Shown here: piece by piece, positions 35,601 to 47,130 of the stretch
Numbering within the stretch: the stretch's first letter is position 1
Layout of the letters: each line of letters starts with the position of its first letter
DNA from: Ontholestes murinus
Lineage: Eukaryota > Arthropoda > Insecta > Coleoptera > Staphylinidae
DNA: 64,000 nucleotides
Assembly: GCA_963969525.1 (NCBI GenBank)
Contig: OZ018396.1
Span: forward strand, 54,417,352-54,481,351
Reading direction: 5' to 3'
Notes under the pieces: model-generated
Databases searched by the model: none
Seen by the model: only the letters and a program-made list of their open reading frames with translations
What the model was told of the DNA's origin: nothing
Translations under genes and position numbers: made by a program

Positions 35601-35800
35601 TAATATAAAATAAAACAAAATCAAAATTTAAGTTGAATTATAAATGACTATCTATAGCTAAGCTTATCTAATTTAGATTTAAAGTCTGCCCACCTATCAT
35701 GCATTAAATTTTTACTAATTTACTCACCCAAAAATTTTACTTTTTTAATTTCTTTTTTATTCAAAAAGTATTGTAATTAATTTTGTTGGAATTAAAGTTG
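32690..35800 (+). repeat. Six tandem units of about 487 bp, each with a long inverted repeat (array H)
   Basis: Every unit carries a left arm (tgtatatgtagggtgggtgg then gtggcctctatcccaccctc) and about 105 bp later its reverse complement (ggagggtgggatagaggcca then cccacccaccctacatatac). Left/right arm pairs lie at about 32889/33046-33103, 33381/33541-33598, 33864/34024-34080, 34359/34519-34574, 34842/35001-35057 and 35326/35484-35540. Left-arm spacing is 492, 483, 495, 483 and 484 bp. Pairing extends outward through 'aattaaagtt'. The spacer occurs in a long and a roughly 10-bp shorter form, which partly alternate. The array starts and ends within spacer. Arms contain GGGTGGGTGGGTGG on alternating strands. 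A 72-codon frame through the first unit is spurious. Confidence 0.9.
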
Positions 35801-36130
35801 AGAGGAAATCCTGCATGAACACCCTTATAGTAGGGTAGTGTCGGACCCTTGCAGATGAAAACCTCTCCTTCGCAATCGCTGTTGTGACTAGACTTGGACC
35901 TAAAGGTCTTTTCTAGTCGGGAGAGAGGGAAACATATTATTACTAGGAAGTTTAAAAACATCCAGATCTCCGTTAAGGATAGAGAAAATATTGAGGTGAC
36001 ATCTATTATCTAAATATTGCACTGATTTCCCTAAGTGTGTGGACTAAGCCATCAAGAATTAGTGAACTGACATCATGAAATACATTTCTCACTGCAAGTA
36101 GATGTATCGTAGAGTTAAGATTTCAATAAA
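35801..36130. other. Short GC-richer non-repetitive segment after array H
   Basis: The segment contains 'ttgcagatgaaaacctctcc' near 35848 and a near-palindrome 'gacctaaaggtc' near 35896. A 66-codon minus-strand frame (35761-35961) resembles no family I can name; it could be a retroelement 3' region. No splice sites support an exon. Confidence 0.3.
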
Positions 36131-38950
36131 CCCCAAAAACAAACAAAAATTTTCAATCATTCAAGATTTTTTCCGAAACCTCAAAAAAATCTAAAAAGGT
36201 AGAGAATTTTCTCGTTAAACCTAAAAATTTTCCTAACGTAGAATAAATTCTTAAAAACTTCAAAATTTGAGGAAGGGCATAAATTATGCGGTATACAAAA
36301 TTCTAGGAATTCGAAAGAGAAATTGCTTAAAAATTCAGAAAGAATCTGTTATGGAATTACTCGAAAATTTGATTATAATCACAATAACGTTAACCTCAAA
36401 AATATAAGTATATATTTGACTACATCTTTAATAGATAGTTAAAATTAGTGAATAAAGTTTCTCACAGAATTATCAATTTTTTGACATGTATTTTAAAATT
36501 GGAAGTTAGTAATTTTAACTTCAACTAGAACATGAGAAATTTTATAATTAATTAATGAGAAATCACTGAAGAACTAAACCCTCTAAGAATTTAAAAGGGA
36601 TTTCACGAAAACTTCTCCATAAAACATTTCATTACGAGAAGTACTAAAACTTTTAAAAAGTATCTAAAGTAGAAATTAAATTTCAAGCAATACTAGACTG
36701 TTCATGAAAAGAAAATTGATCCAACATAATTTGATAATAACTATAATATTAGAAATTTTATAATTCTAAATAAGAAATTGTCAGAAAACGATTAAACACT
36801 TTAAGAATTTAAGAGGAATTCCACGAAAACTTAAAACAGTATCTAGAAAAGAAATGAAATTTTAAGCGATGATTTTAATTGAAAGAAAATCCACCATATT
36901 TTGATAACACCAATTTGATTGAACATTGTAGAAGGGCTATACGTGTATTTTAAAATTTGGTGGTTGGTGGTTTTAATTTCAACTAGAACATTAGAAATTT
37001 TCTAATTTTGAATGAGAAATCGCCGGAGAATTGCTAAACCCTGTAAGAATTTAAAAGGGATTTCACGTCTCCATAAAATGAAGAATTTACTTACGAGAAG
37101 TACTAAAACTTTTGAAAAGTATCCAAAGTAGAAATGAAATTTCAAGCAATGATACAGTTTTCATGAAAATAAAATTTATCCAACATTATTTGATAATAAC
37201 TATAATATTAGAACTTTTATAATTCTGAATAAGAAATTGATAAAAAACTAGTAAATACTCTAAGAATTTAAGAGGAATTCCACGAAAACAGTATCTAGAG
37301 AAAAAATGAAATTTTATGTTATGATTTTAATGGAAAGAAAATCTAACATAATTTGATGATAATACTTCCAACACCAATTTGATTGAATATTGTAGAAGGG
37401 CTATAAGTGCTTTTTTAACCAATGATAATCTGTATCATTTCGGGCAATATTACCTCAAAAAAGACATAAATCGGCACAATATCCGTGGAAAGAAGTGGAG
37501 GATCTCAATTATCCAAGAATTTTCTAGAAACCTTTCCTAATCAATGTCAATCAGTATATTATATATATATTTAAATATTGATCTGAAATTTTTTTCTCGA
37601 AAAACGGCATACATCGAGACAGCATCTGCCAAAAGAAATTCAGGATTTCAATCATCAAAGAATTTTCTAGAAAACGTAAAGAAAATTTTCAAGAAAATAA
37701 AGAATTTGCTAGATAAACTTAACAGTTTATCAGAAATATCTTTTCCAAATTATAAGAATTATTCAAAAGTTCTACAATTATTTCAGTATTTTTTTCTTTT
37801 AGATTTTAAAACATTTTTTTTGTTTTTCACCTTCATTTTTAAAAATTTCATTTCGAGTATTCTGGAACTTTATTAAAGTGTCGCCCCAGAAATGAACAAA
37901 AAAGCAATTTTAAGTAGTGCATTCAATATAAAATATGTATCATCTTTCAAAAATGTTATATGTATCTACTGAAGAAATAAAATTTCAAGAGAATAAAGCC
38001 AATTAATCAGATGTAACAAAAATCCTATTTTAATTAGATTATCTAAATAAATTGTTCATGGAATCAAAACAAATTTAACATAATATTATACGATAAATTA
38101 TATTCTCACTTAACCCGTGATTAAACATTTTTATGTTCAATTAATCTTCTAATTAAATTTAACATAATTTTATGATAATACTTCCAACATCAATTTGACC
38201 ACATATTGTAGAAGGGCTATAAGTTTAGTTCTTTTCTAATCAATGTCAATTAGTATATTCTATATCTTTAAATATCAATCTGGGCAATCTTATCTCAAAA
38301 ACGGCATAAATCGGCAATACATTTCCTAGAAGAAATCAAGGATGTCAATTATCCAAGAATGAATTTTCTAGAAAACTTTAAGAAAATTCTCAAAAAAGAC
38401 GAATTTGCTGGATAATCTTAAGAACTTAAACTAAAAATTTTCGCAACATAGAATAAATTATCGGAACATGATAAAGAAAATTCTCAAAGGAATGGAGAAT
38501 TTATTAGAAAAACATAGAACTTATACTAAAAATTTTTGCAGCGTAGAATAAATTATCGGAAAGTGCTAGAAGTTTCAGAATTTTAGTAAGAGGATAAATT
38601 GCACGGAATTATGAAACCATTGATACAAAACTCTAGAAATATGAAAGAAAAATTAATTGAAAATTCTAAAAGTCTGAAAAATAAATTGCTAAAATTACTG
38701 AAAACTGTAATCATAATTACAATAGCGTTACTTTTATTTACTTCAACTTTATATCTTTTATCTAACTGTTTTCGTATTCGTTTTGTGAATCTTCCTATTT
38801 TTTCTTTCGTCAGTTTCGTATTTTAGAATTTTCTGTTAAATAAAGCAAAAATTGCTAGAGATGTTGAATTGAAATCAGTATTAAAGGATTTTCTCTTGAA
38901 AATATAGACTTTTTCGAACAAAACCTAAAGATAATTCATCAAATTTTCAC
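36131..38950. repeat. A-rich repeats with a 463-bp tandem duplication
   Basis: The family 'tctagaaaattttc'/'gaaattgctaaaaattc' dominates. A unit starting 'tgtattttaaaatt' then 'aacttcaactagaacat' at about 36485 is repeated at about 36948 (shift about 463 bp). The marker 'tagaagggctata' recurs at about 36926, 37391 and 38208. A further pair ('tcaatgtcaatcagtatatt' at about 37540 and about 38240) marks another duplication of about 700 bp. Open frames at 37544-37876 and 38599-38826 are Phe/Lys/Leu-rich products of AT content. Confidence 0.55.
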
Positions 38951-39830
38951 AAACCTCATGATTTACTATAAAAATAAATTTTCTGGGCAAGCGTTAAAGT
39001 TTTCTTCACACACTTCAAAAATCTTTTCCGTACCAGCATATTTCGCAAAGTAAACTGCATTTATTTATTTATTTATTTATAAGTACTTTATCAAACTTGC
39101 TTTACAGATACAATTCATAAAAGATTAAACAAAAATATACGAACAATTTCGACAGCAAGCTGAAAGGCGGAGTTCACTCTTGAAGAATGTTCTTCCACTC
39201 TAACCTCTAGGTCCTTTCCTTCATTGTTTCATCATACACGAACTCAACTTCGGATACATATTTTCAGGCAAAATAAACCCAATTTCTTCTAATAAAGGGG
39301 GACATTTAGTAAAAATTGTCACTTTGACATTGTAAATTATTGAAGCATTATTATGCAGATAACGAATTTTTAAATATGATTCCACAAATGCGCTCTACAA
39401 TTTATCATCATTAATTACAATGATTTTCGATGATTGTTTAGACAGATAACCAATATTTTATTATAATTGATCCTTTAATTATAATACAATATTGTTTATC
39501 ATTTAATTTATGCATCAAGTAAGCTGTTTTAGAAAAAGCAACCCTATTTACTGTTGCCAATTTTGAATTTTGAAGATGTTCATAGAAGCCTTTATAGGTT
39601 TTTTGTATTAAGATTTTTGCCTTATTTTTCTTTGAGTAGCAACGCCAAGTGAATTTTTACATACGCATTATATGTTACTAATATTGTATTCCCAATTTTG
39701 TACAGAAAATAAAAACACATCTAATATATGATTTCTTGTAATATTTTGAATAAAACCCATAGATTTTAATTTTAAATAAGAAATCCATAATCATCTTAAT
39801 CTCTGTGATCTTTTTATTTTCTTTCTCGAA
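38951..39830. repeat. (TTTA)n-tailed dispersed repeat and AT-rich DNA
   Basis: A (TTTA)n tract at about 39058-39080 is followed by 'taagtactttatcaaacttg' and 'aaaggcggagttcactcttg', then 'gttcttccactctaacc'. The second part is shared with 16060-16115 (gggcggagttcatcatgtgt, then 'tcttccactctggacc') and 49150-49190 (aaagcggagttcatagtcta). On the minus strand it reads 'RVEEH....NSA', perhaps an ORF end followed by a tail. It may be a minus-oriented LINE or SINE 3' end. Confidence 0.4.
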
Positions 39831-40640
39831 GAAAGTAATCTCCTTTTAAAATTATTATCCGACGTCTTGAAAAGAGGTGCGCCCATCATTGTGGCAACAA
39901 CAATAAGAGAGCGTACTTCGGAAGCGGTCCTTTCCTCATCGGTAGCGTTTTCCTGAGACAATTACTAGGAGTGGTGAAAAGGAGTGTTTCCTCGTTTCCA
40001 TTTCAAATTACTATTGAGACTTTACGGTACACGAACACGGGCTTATTACTTATCATAAAAACGATTTTTTGTCATCACGCTCCAACAATTGTGAGGTGAT
40101 AAAAATTTACATAAGTGGCTGATAGGAAGTAAATGTCAAATGTGTGCATAAATAGTATAAATATTTTATAGTTAATAGTTAATGTGTCGATTTATAAACG
40201 TAAATATCGCGAGTTGATTTTTTTTATGATGCGCGAGTTAAAATTTAATAGCGCTATTATAATGAAATCTAGTACTGTTAGAGTGTAGTGTGCGGTTTTA
40301 CAAAAGGATGACCTAAAAGTGCAGATGCATAATATATTCAATATGTTACCGTTAGCGAAGTTTACTGGGCCATTAATGTCCATATATCCATATATGGAAC
40401 GTTCATTACAGGCCGCGTAACGATTCGCATTCATTACATTAAATTCAATTTAGCTGCAGCATATAATCCTGCAAATAAACTACAGTGGCAATGACCGTGT
40501 GCTCCTCTGCGAATATTATTATGCCCTTGGTAAAATATTCCATCAAATTGGACACTCGAGAGGTGATACTATACATGGTAATTAACTACGTAAAAAAATA
40601 ATAAAGTTATTTATACACTGAATTGAAAAATTCACTAAAT
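39831..40640. promoter_or_regulatory. Non-repetitive, GC-richer island with a CArG box; candidate regulatory DNA
   Basis: Two stretches (about 39865-40050 and 40190-40560) stand out from the repeats: 'ggtgcgcccatcattgtggc', 'cggaagcggtcctttcctc', 'aggccgcgtaacgattcgca'. A perfect CArG-type box CCATATATGG lies at 40388-40397, beside 'catatatccatatatgg'. Open frames here lack convincing splice pairs. Regulatory function is inferred only from composition, lack of repeats and motif. Confidence 0.25.
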
Positions 40641-40644
40641 TGCT

Positions 40645-41640
40645 TAAATGTCTGTTATACAAATGATATTTCTTAAGATTCCCACACATATTATCTTCAT
40701 TATCAAGCAATTCCTTTCCAACAGATCCCTTAAAGTCAAAATCAACAACTCCTACTCCCCTCCCTCTACTCCTGTACAAGGTCTACCCCAAGGATCTCCT
40801 CTATCTCCTCTACTCTACAACATCTTCTGCTTTGATATCTATAACCCGGATCCTCTGTACTTTTATCCCTCTAAATACCTCCTTCAATTTGCAGACGACA
40901 CAGCCCTAATATCCCATGCACCCTCTGTACCTAAAGCCCTTCAATCCCTCCAGCAGCTTATTAACACCCAACAACACTGGTTTTGCAAATGGCGAATTAA
41001 AATCAATCCTCATAAATCTAATTCCCTATCACCGTAACAATAACTGTTTTCCCTTCTACGTCCATAAAATACCTAGGCATTACCATAGATCAAAAAGTTA
41101 ATTTTAAAAATCACACTGCTCTAAACAAAATGAAAATCATCACCAAGGCCAAATTATTTAGAAATATAACTTACTAATACAAGGGAATTTCCACCAAATC
41201 AGCTTTTAAAATCTATAAAATGATTTGCCGTCCTATACTCGACTATGGTAATGTCCTTTTCTCTCACTCCTGCAATTTTACTCTCCACAATATCCAAGTT
41301 AGCGAGCGATCCTCCTTAAGAATCCTTACCAAAATCCGCCATCCTAATAATCCTTTGCATAATCCCTCTAACCAACTCCTATATGACTCTACCTCTGTTA
41401 TTCCCATCAATTAATGCCTTCTATTCTTCAGTGAAAAATTTTCCAAAAATTCATTTAACCATCACATCCTTTCCCTTTACTACTTGCGCAGAAATCCTAA
41501 CCAAATCCCAAAATACAAAACCCCTTTATTCACAACATTTGAATTCATCGCATCACATCATCAGAGACAGACTGACGAAACACGCCGACAATGACAAATC
41601 CAGGCTGAAAGACCGCTGGTCGAAAGCCATTTAGCAAACT
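40645..41640 (+). pseudogene. Jockey-clade-like RT remnant
   Basis: A long piece of RT is readable with few breaks. From 40690: 'IIKQFLSNRSLKVKINN', then 'GLPQGSPLSPLLYNIF', the catalytic 'LLQFADDTALISHA', and 'QHWFCKWRIKINPHKSN'. After a frameshift near 41036 follow 'IKYLGITIDQKVNFKNH', 'KAKLFRNITY', a stop, and 'KIYKMICRPILDYGNVLFSH'. Another frameshift lies near 41405. The order matches palm, thumb and C-terminal parts of Jockey-type ORF2. FADD (instead of YADD) is within the normal range for the family. The 5' half (ORF1, endonuclease, fingers) is missing. GC content is higher than in the flanks. Confidence 0.85.
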
Positions 41641-42310
41641 AACACACTAACGCCAATTGCATCATTCATGTATTATATTGATTGTGTTTGTGTGAATAAA
41701 AATCAATTGAATATTTAATCAAAATCAATTAGAACTAAAAAATAATTGAATATTTTCTTTCAAAAAACATGTAAAAAATTGTACAAATTACATTGAACTT
41801 TAACTGAAGAAACAAAGAAATTTGTTTTCAAGCATTTAAAATTACAAACCTCTAAAAATATTGTTTAAGAATTACATTTTATTTCCAAAAACCAGTAAGT
41901 TTGCTAAAAAGAGTAGGTAAGTTTCTAAATGGAATATGAAGTTTATTTAACATAAAAACAAAAAAATTGACTTAAATAATTAAAATTAAAAAAATTAAAA
42001 TTCATTAAGAAAAACAATTCAAAACTTGAAAAACAAAACTATGTGAAATTGCTTAAGAAAGATTTAGATTTTAAGAAATAAACAATTCCAAATTGCTAAA
42101 AAGGGGGCCAAATTAAAACGAGACAGGTTTTAAATATTTTACTAAAAATAATAATAAAATGAAAAGTTTTTAAAAATTACAATTTTCTTAAGTTGAAAAT
42201 TTTCTAACGAAAGTAATTTAAATAGATTTCAAATAGGTAAAATATTACTAAAAATTTAAATGAAATCCTATAAAAAGACAATTAAGAAACCAATGAAAAA
42301 AATGATTCTT
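41641..42310. repeat. A-rich degenerate repeat
   Basis: A-biased sequence similar in texture to array A1 (aaattgctaaaaag, attcattaagaaaaacaatt). It flips at about 42310 into the T-rich array that follows. No gene is seen. Confidence 0.45.
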
Positions 42311-45300
42311 AACTATTTAAAATTATAAATTATTTCGTTTCGTACTTCAAACAAATTTGTTTCTAAATTTTTGTCATCGTTTATTTCAATTCAGAATTTT
42401 TGTCACTTTTTATGTCAATTTAGAATTTTTTGGTTTAATAATTTAAACAATATTTTTTCAAATTTCCACTTTTCTATGAGAGGAACCCTTAAATTGGAAT
42501 TTTTAATTTCGTTATTCAAACTAAATTTACTTTTTTGTGCAGGTTCATGCCAATTTAAATTTAATTTTTGTTTTTTTTTTGGGTTCCTGTTAATTTAGAA
42601 TATTTCGTTTCGTTATATAAACAACATTTTTTCCAAATTTCCTTTTATCACTTTTTCTTAGGAAGGTTCCTGTCAATTCAGAATTATTCGTTTCGTTTTT
42701 TAAACAAAATTTACTTTTCTTATGAGGGTTTATTTCAATTTAGAATTTTTTTTGTTTCATACCTTACACTACAGTTTTTCTAAATGTATCTTTTGACTTG
42801 TTTTGAAGGGTTCCTGTTATTTTAGAATATTTCATGTCATTCCTTAAATAACATTGTTTCCAAATTTATTTTAATCACTTTTTTGGGCGGGTTCCTGTCA
42901 ATTCAATAATTTTTTCATTCGTCAAACTATATTTTTTCCTAATTTTTGAGAGGGTTCGTGTCAATTTTAATTTTTATTGTTTCATACCATAAATTTTACT
43001 TAATTTTATTCTTTTTAAATGTATCTTAATGACTTTTTGAGGTTTTCTGTCAATTTAGAATTTGTCATTTCGTTCTTTAAAAAATACATTTTTTCCTCAT
43101 TTTTTTTAATCAATTTTTTTGAGAGGTTCTGTTAATTTAGATTTATTTGGTTCTTCAAACTAAATTGATTTTTTTGTGATACAAATTATTTTTTTTTAAT
43201 TTCATACCTTAAACTACATATTTTTTTCCAAATTTAGCTTTCGTTATTTAAATTACATTTGTACCCTTTCTGTGCGAATTCCTGTCAAATTAGAATTGGA
43301 TTTTTCTTTAGTTTCTTCAAACTAAATTAATTTTTTTGTCGACTGAATTTTTTTAAGGTTCATATCTTAAACTACATTCATTTTCCCAATTTATTTTTAT
43401 GACTTTTTTGGTAAGTTTCTTATCTTGTTTTCTAAATTTATTTCTATATTTTTTTTGAGTATGACTAAATTTAGATTTACTACTACTATTTTTTTCTAAA
43501 CATTTTTGAGGGTTGATTTAATTTAGAATGTCTTTTTCATACTTTAAACAATTTTTTAATGTATCCTTATGACTTATTTTTTGAGGTTTTCCTGTCATTT
43601 TGGAATAGTTATTTTTTCGTTTACCTTTAAACTAAATTTATTTTTTATTAGATGTAAAATGTAAAATTTTCGTTTCCTTCCCTAAATTATATTTTTTTCA
43701 AATTTCGTTTTATCTCTTGTTTGGTATTTTGGAGGTTTTCCTGTTAATTTTTCATTTACTTTTGAACTAAATTTTTTTTTGAGGGTTCATGTCAATGTAA
43801 ACTTTTTCGTTTCCTTCCCTAAATTACATTTTTTCCAGATTTCGTTTTATTTCTTTTTTTTTAAGGGTTCCTGTCAATTTAGAATTTTTTTAGTTTCATA
43901 CCTTAAACTACATTTTTGCCAAACTTATCTTCTAACTTTTTTGGAAGATTTCTGTCAGTTTACAAGTTTTCTTCAAATTATATATTTTTCAAATTTCTTA
44001 TTATCATTTTTTTGGAGAATTCAATTCAATTTAATTTTTTTTGTTTCAACTACATAATTTTTACAAAGTTATCTTTTAATTTTCGACTTCGAATTTTTGT
44101 TTCGTTTTTTACAAATTTATTTTTATCAAATTTTGGGAGGCCTGCAAATTTATAATTTTTTATTTCATACTTCAAACTGCATTTTTCTAAATTTGGTTTT
44201 TTATGAGGGTTCATGTCAATTTGGAATTATAATTCGTTCTTCGTCACACAATAACATTTTTATCTAAATTTTTGTGAGGGTTCTTTTAACTTTTTTAAAT
44301 TTTTTCATTACATTTTTTTTCAAAATTTATCTTGTGACTTTTTTGGAAGGGTTCCTATCAATTTAAAACTTTTATTTTTCATTCTTCAAACTACCTTTTT
44401 ATCAAATGTTTTTATGGATTCATGCAAATTTAGATCATTTTGTCTCATATCTTAAAATACATTCATTTTTTCAAATTTATCTTTATGACCTTTTTAGTCA
44501 ACTAAGAATTTTTCGTTTTGTTCTTCAAATTAAATATTTTCCAAATTTCTTTTCATCACTTTTTTGGGGGAGGATTCGCATCACAATAGAATTATTTTCT
44601 AAATTCCTTTTTGTATCGCCTATTTTTTGGATTCCTATCAATTTAGTTTTTTTTCATTCTTCAAACACCATTTTTCTTTCAAAATTTTAAACTTAGATTT
44701 TTATTTAAATTTCATCTCTTAAACTACATCTTTTGACTTTTTTTAGAGGTTCCGTGTTAATTTAAATTTTTCCGTTTGTTCTTTAAATTACATTTCTACA
44801 AACTTCTTTTCATCACTTTTTGGGGAGGGTTTCTGTCAGTGTAGATTTTTTTTACGTTCTTTAAACAAAATTTACTATTTTGCGAGGGACCGTGTCAATT
44901 TGAATGTTTTTCATTCTTCAAAGTACATTTTCCTTGCAATATTTAAACTTAGAATTATTTTAATTTCATGCTTTAAACTACATGCAAATTTATCTTTTGC
45001 CTATTTTAGAATTTTTCGTTTTGGTTTTTTAATTACCTATTTTTAAAATATCTTTTTTATCACTACTTTTATTGTCAATTTATAAATTTACTGATTTTTG
45101 TTTTTTTTTGGGAAGGTCTCTGTAAATTTAGTTTTTTTTTTCAATCTTCCATTTTATTTTAAAATTTGTCTTTTAACTTTTTTGAACCTTGGGTTCTTGT
45201 CAGTTTAGAATTTTTTGTTTAAGTCTTCAAATTAAATATTATCCAAATTTACTTTCATCACTTTTTTTTAGGATTCCCATCAATTTTTAATTTTATTTTT

Positions 45301-45340
45301 CGTTCTTCAACCACATTTATTTTCCAAATTTCTTAATAAT
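42311..45340. repeat. T-rich tandem array with about 70-110-bp subunits (array T2)
   Basis: The core 'gttcctgtcaatttagaatt' recurs dozens of times, for example near 42545, 42580, 42665, 42805, 42890, 43045, 43265, 43868, 44350 and 45195, at spacings of mostly 60-110 bp. Three spacer types are visible: 'ttcgttctttaaattacatt...tttatcactttttt', 'ttcttcaaactaaattta...ttttgtgaggg', and 'tttcataccttaaactacat...ttttgactttttt'. Their mixed succession suggests a composite unit that has decayed. Phe-rich open frames of 70-94 codons at 42371-44690 come from this composition and are not genes. Confidence 0.75.
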
Positions 45341-45754
45341 ACATTTAAGCAATTTTATTTTTTCCGTATCAAAATAGTTGAAAATGTGTCTCGGTGACTT
45401 AAAAATTAGTTTAAAAACAGCTGAAATTAAGAAAACGTACAAAATCTTTAAAACAGTCGAATGTTTTGCTACCTTTCAAACGTATTATTTTAGAGTTTTT
45501 AAATAAAAAATTACTTTAAATTTTACTTATTTGCATAGACTATGTATAATTAATGTTGAATGTTGAGTTTCGTGATGATAAACAGTAATAATAAAGACAC
45601 TTGTAATCACTTTCTCCACAGTTTATTTTTATTCGCTAAATGTACATTTCGTTTACGACGTAAACTTTTTTAATAGGCTGTACAAGAATGTATAATTAAT
45701 TGAAAAATATCAGGAGTATGCGTAAATGCATAATTTATTATAAGACTATACTAG

Positions 45755-46200
45755 GACTATAAATAATTTATTGGGATAGGTCAAGAGTTCGCTACGTTAG
45801 TAAATAATTCATTATCCTGGGTCAGGAGTACGCTAGAGCAATTCATATTTTTTTGGGATAGGTCAAGAGTACGCTAGGGAAATGGATAATTTATTAACCT
45901 AGGTCAAGAATGCGCTAGGACAATAAATAAGGAAATAAAAGCATCTATAAAAGAATCCGAATGTCGAAGAGGACATTTGCTCCCTTCGCATCATGGAAAA
46001 GTGCTTCTTTCGCCCAAAATTTGATGTATGTTATTTTAAAATTGATTTGTTATATAGTTGTATGTAATTTTTAAGAAAAACGACCACAGATATATAAATT
46101 AAAAAAATAAATAAGCAATTTATTGAGATAGGTCAAAAGTAAGATACAGCAATAAATAATTTATTAACTCAGGTCAAGAATATGCTAAAGCGCAATTTTA
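45755..46200 (-). repeat. Inverted, decayed copies of the 41-bp minisatellite
   Basis: Units such as 'ttgggataggtcaagagtac' followed by 'gctaggg' are reverse complements of the block at 27600-28830 (gtactcttgacctatcccaa). At least five units are readable at about 45770, 45820, 45865, 45895 and 46120-46190, with spacings of about 40-50 bp. Unrelated sequence interrupts at about 45925-46115. Confidence 0.75.
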
Positions 46201-46234
46201 TAAACACAAAATTTATAAAATTAAACTTATTTGA

Positions 46235-46345
46235 GAATGGAATTAATCTACAATGTAATAGATTTACGAAATGCTTTCGTGTTTATTCTAATTATTAATT
46301 AATTTTCTACAACGTAAAGGACTTTTATACATTTTTAGTATTAGA
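46235..46345 (-). mobile_element. Rearranged copy of the small dispersed element
   Basis: The right part (ttttctacaacgtaaaggac) is the reverse complement of the element start 'gtcctttacgt.gcagaaaa'. The left part (tagatttacgaaatgctttc then gtgtttattctaatt) matches the element end in direct orientation. The two ends are therefore inverted relative to the copies at 14476 and 22931. Confidence 0.5.
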
Positions 46346-46867
46346 AAATGAAATTTATTAAATATTAACAATAAACCACCGGGCAAACTAAATGTAATTT
46401 TAAATATGATTCATTATTATTGTTAGTTTTATATTAAAATGTATTATGTACTTCCTGTGCACTTGTTAGTAATAAATTTACAGTACAACATTCACAAAAT
46501 CAAAATAGTCATGCGAACATGTCCCAAGTTGAAAACAAATTTTGCAAAATACACGCGACTAATTACGGGGAATAACGGAAACAGGAAACCAATCATATTT
46601 TCAAAATCCCAGAATCCATTACGGCGGTTTATGTATTCGCACATCCGCAAAAAAAAAGTAATAACAAGAGCGCGCATTGAATATTAAAATCACGTCAAAA
46701 CATAAAAATAAATTTGGTGCCGGCTTTATATATTATTATCTTAAAAGATTACATATTTTCGACCCTCTTGTTTATATATTTTATATTCGAAATTCATTTC
46801 TAGCATATTTTTATTTATTATTGAAAAATTAACCACACACATACACACTGGTTTAATAAATGGTACT

Positions 46868-47130
46868 ATATACAGGGTGTTTAATTTAAGTGAAGACATT
46901 GAAATATCTCGAAAACTACACATCGAATGAAAAAAAATTATAATTAAAATTTGTTCGCATCGGAGGGGGGCATTTAATGATACGAAATTCGATCCACTAC
47001 CCTCAACCCCCTAGGGTGTAGGGGGTGAGAAATAGAAAAGTTAAATAGGAACCCTCATTTTTTTTTGTACGGATTTGAACACTCTGGGAGAAAAACAAGA
47101 AATTTTTGTTTGCCAATTTTGAATTTTCAG
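46868..47130 (+). mobile_element. Dispersed repeat with 'tacagggtgt' terminus
   Basis: The segment starts 'atacagggtgtttaatttaa', continues 'acattgaaatatctcgaaaa' and holds a GC-richer core 'ccctcaaccccctagggtgt' (about 47000-47020). This arrangement is familiar from abundant non-coding insect repeats ('tacagggtgt...atatctcg.aaac'), but I cannot assign a superfamily or find the other end. Confidence 0.4.

Noticed and set aside
37544..37876. 110-codon open frame with signal-like start and hydrophobic end
   Set aside because: It lies in the A-rich 'gaaaattctaga' repeat; residues are Lys/Phe/Asn-dominated and the related copy near 38240 is not open.
39831..40000. Minus-strand reading with a plausible residue mix (ENATDEERTASEVRSLI) after a 'ctcag' acceptor
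   Set aside because: No usable donor or stop-defined end was found, so it cannot be supported as an exon from sequence alone.
42371..44690. Series of Phe-rich open frames (70-94 codons) that look like small membrane proteins
   Set aside because: They follow the T-rich tandem repeat, shift frame between units and owe their hydrophobicity to poly-T codons.
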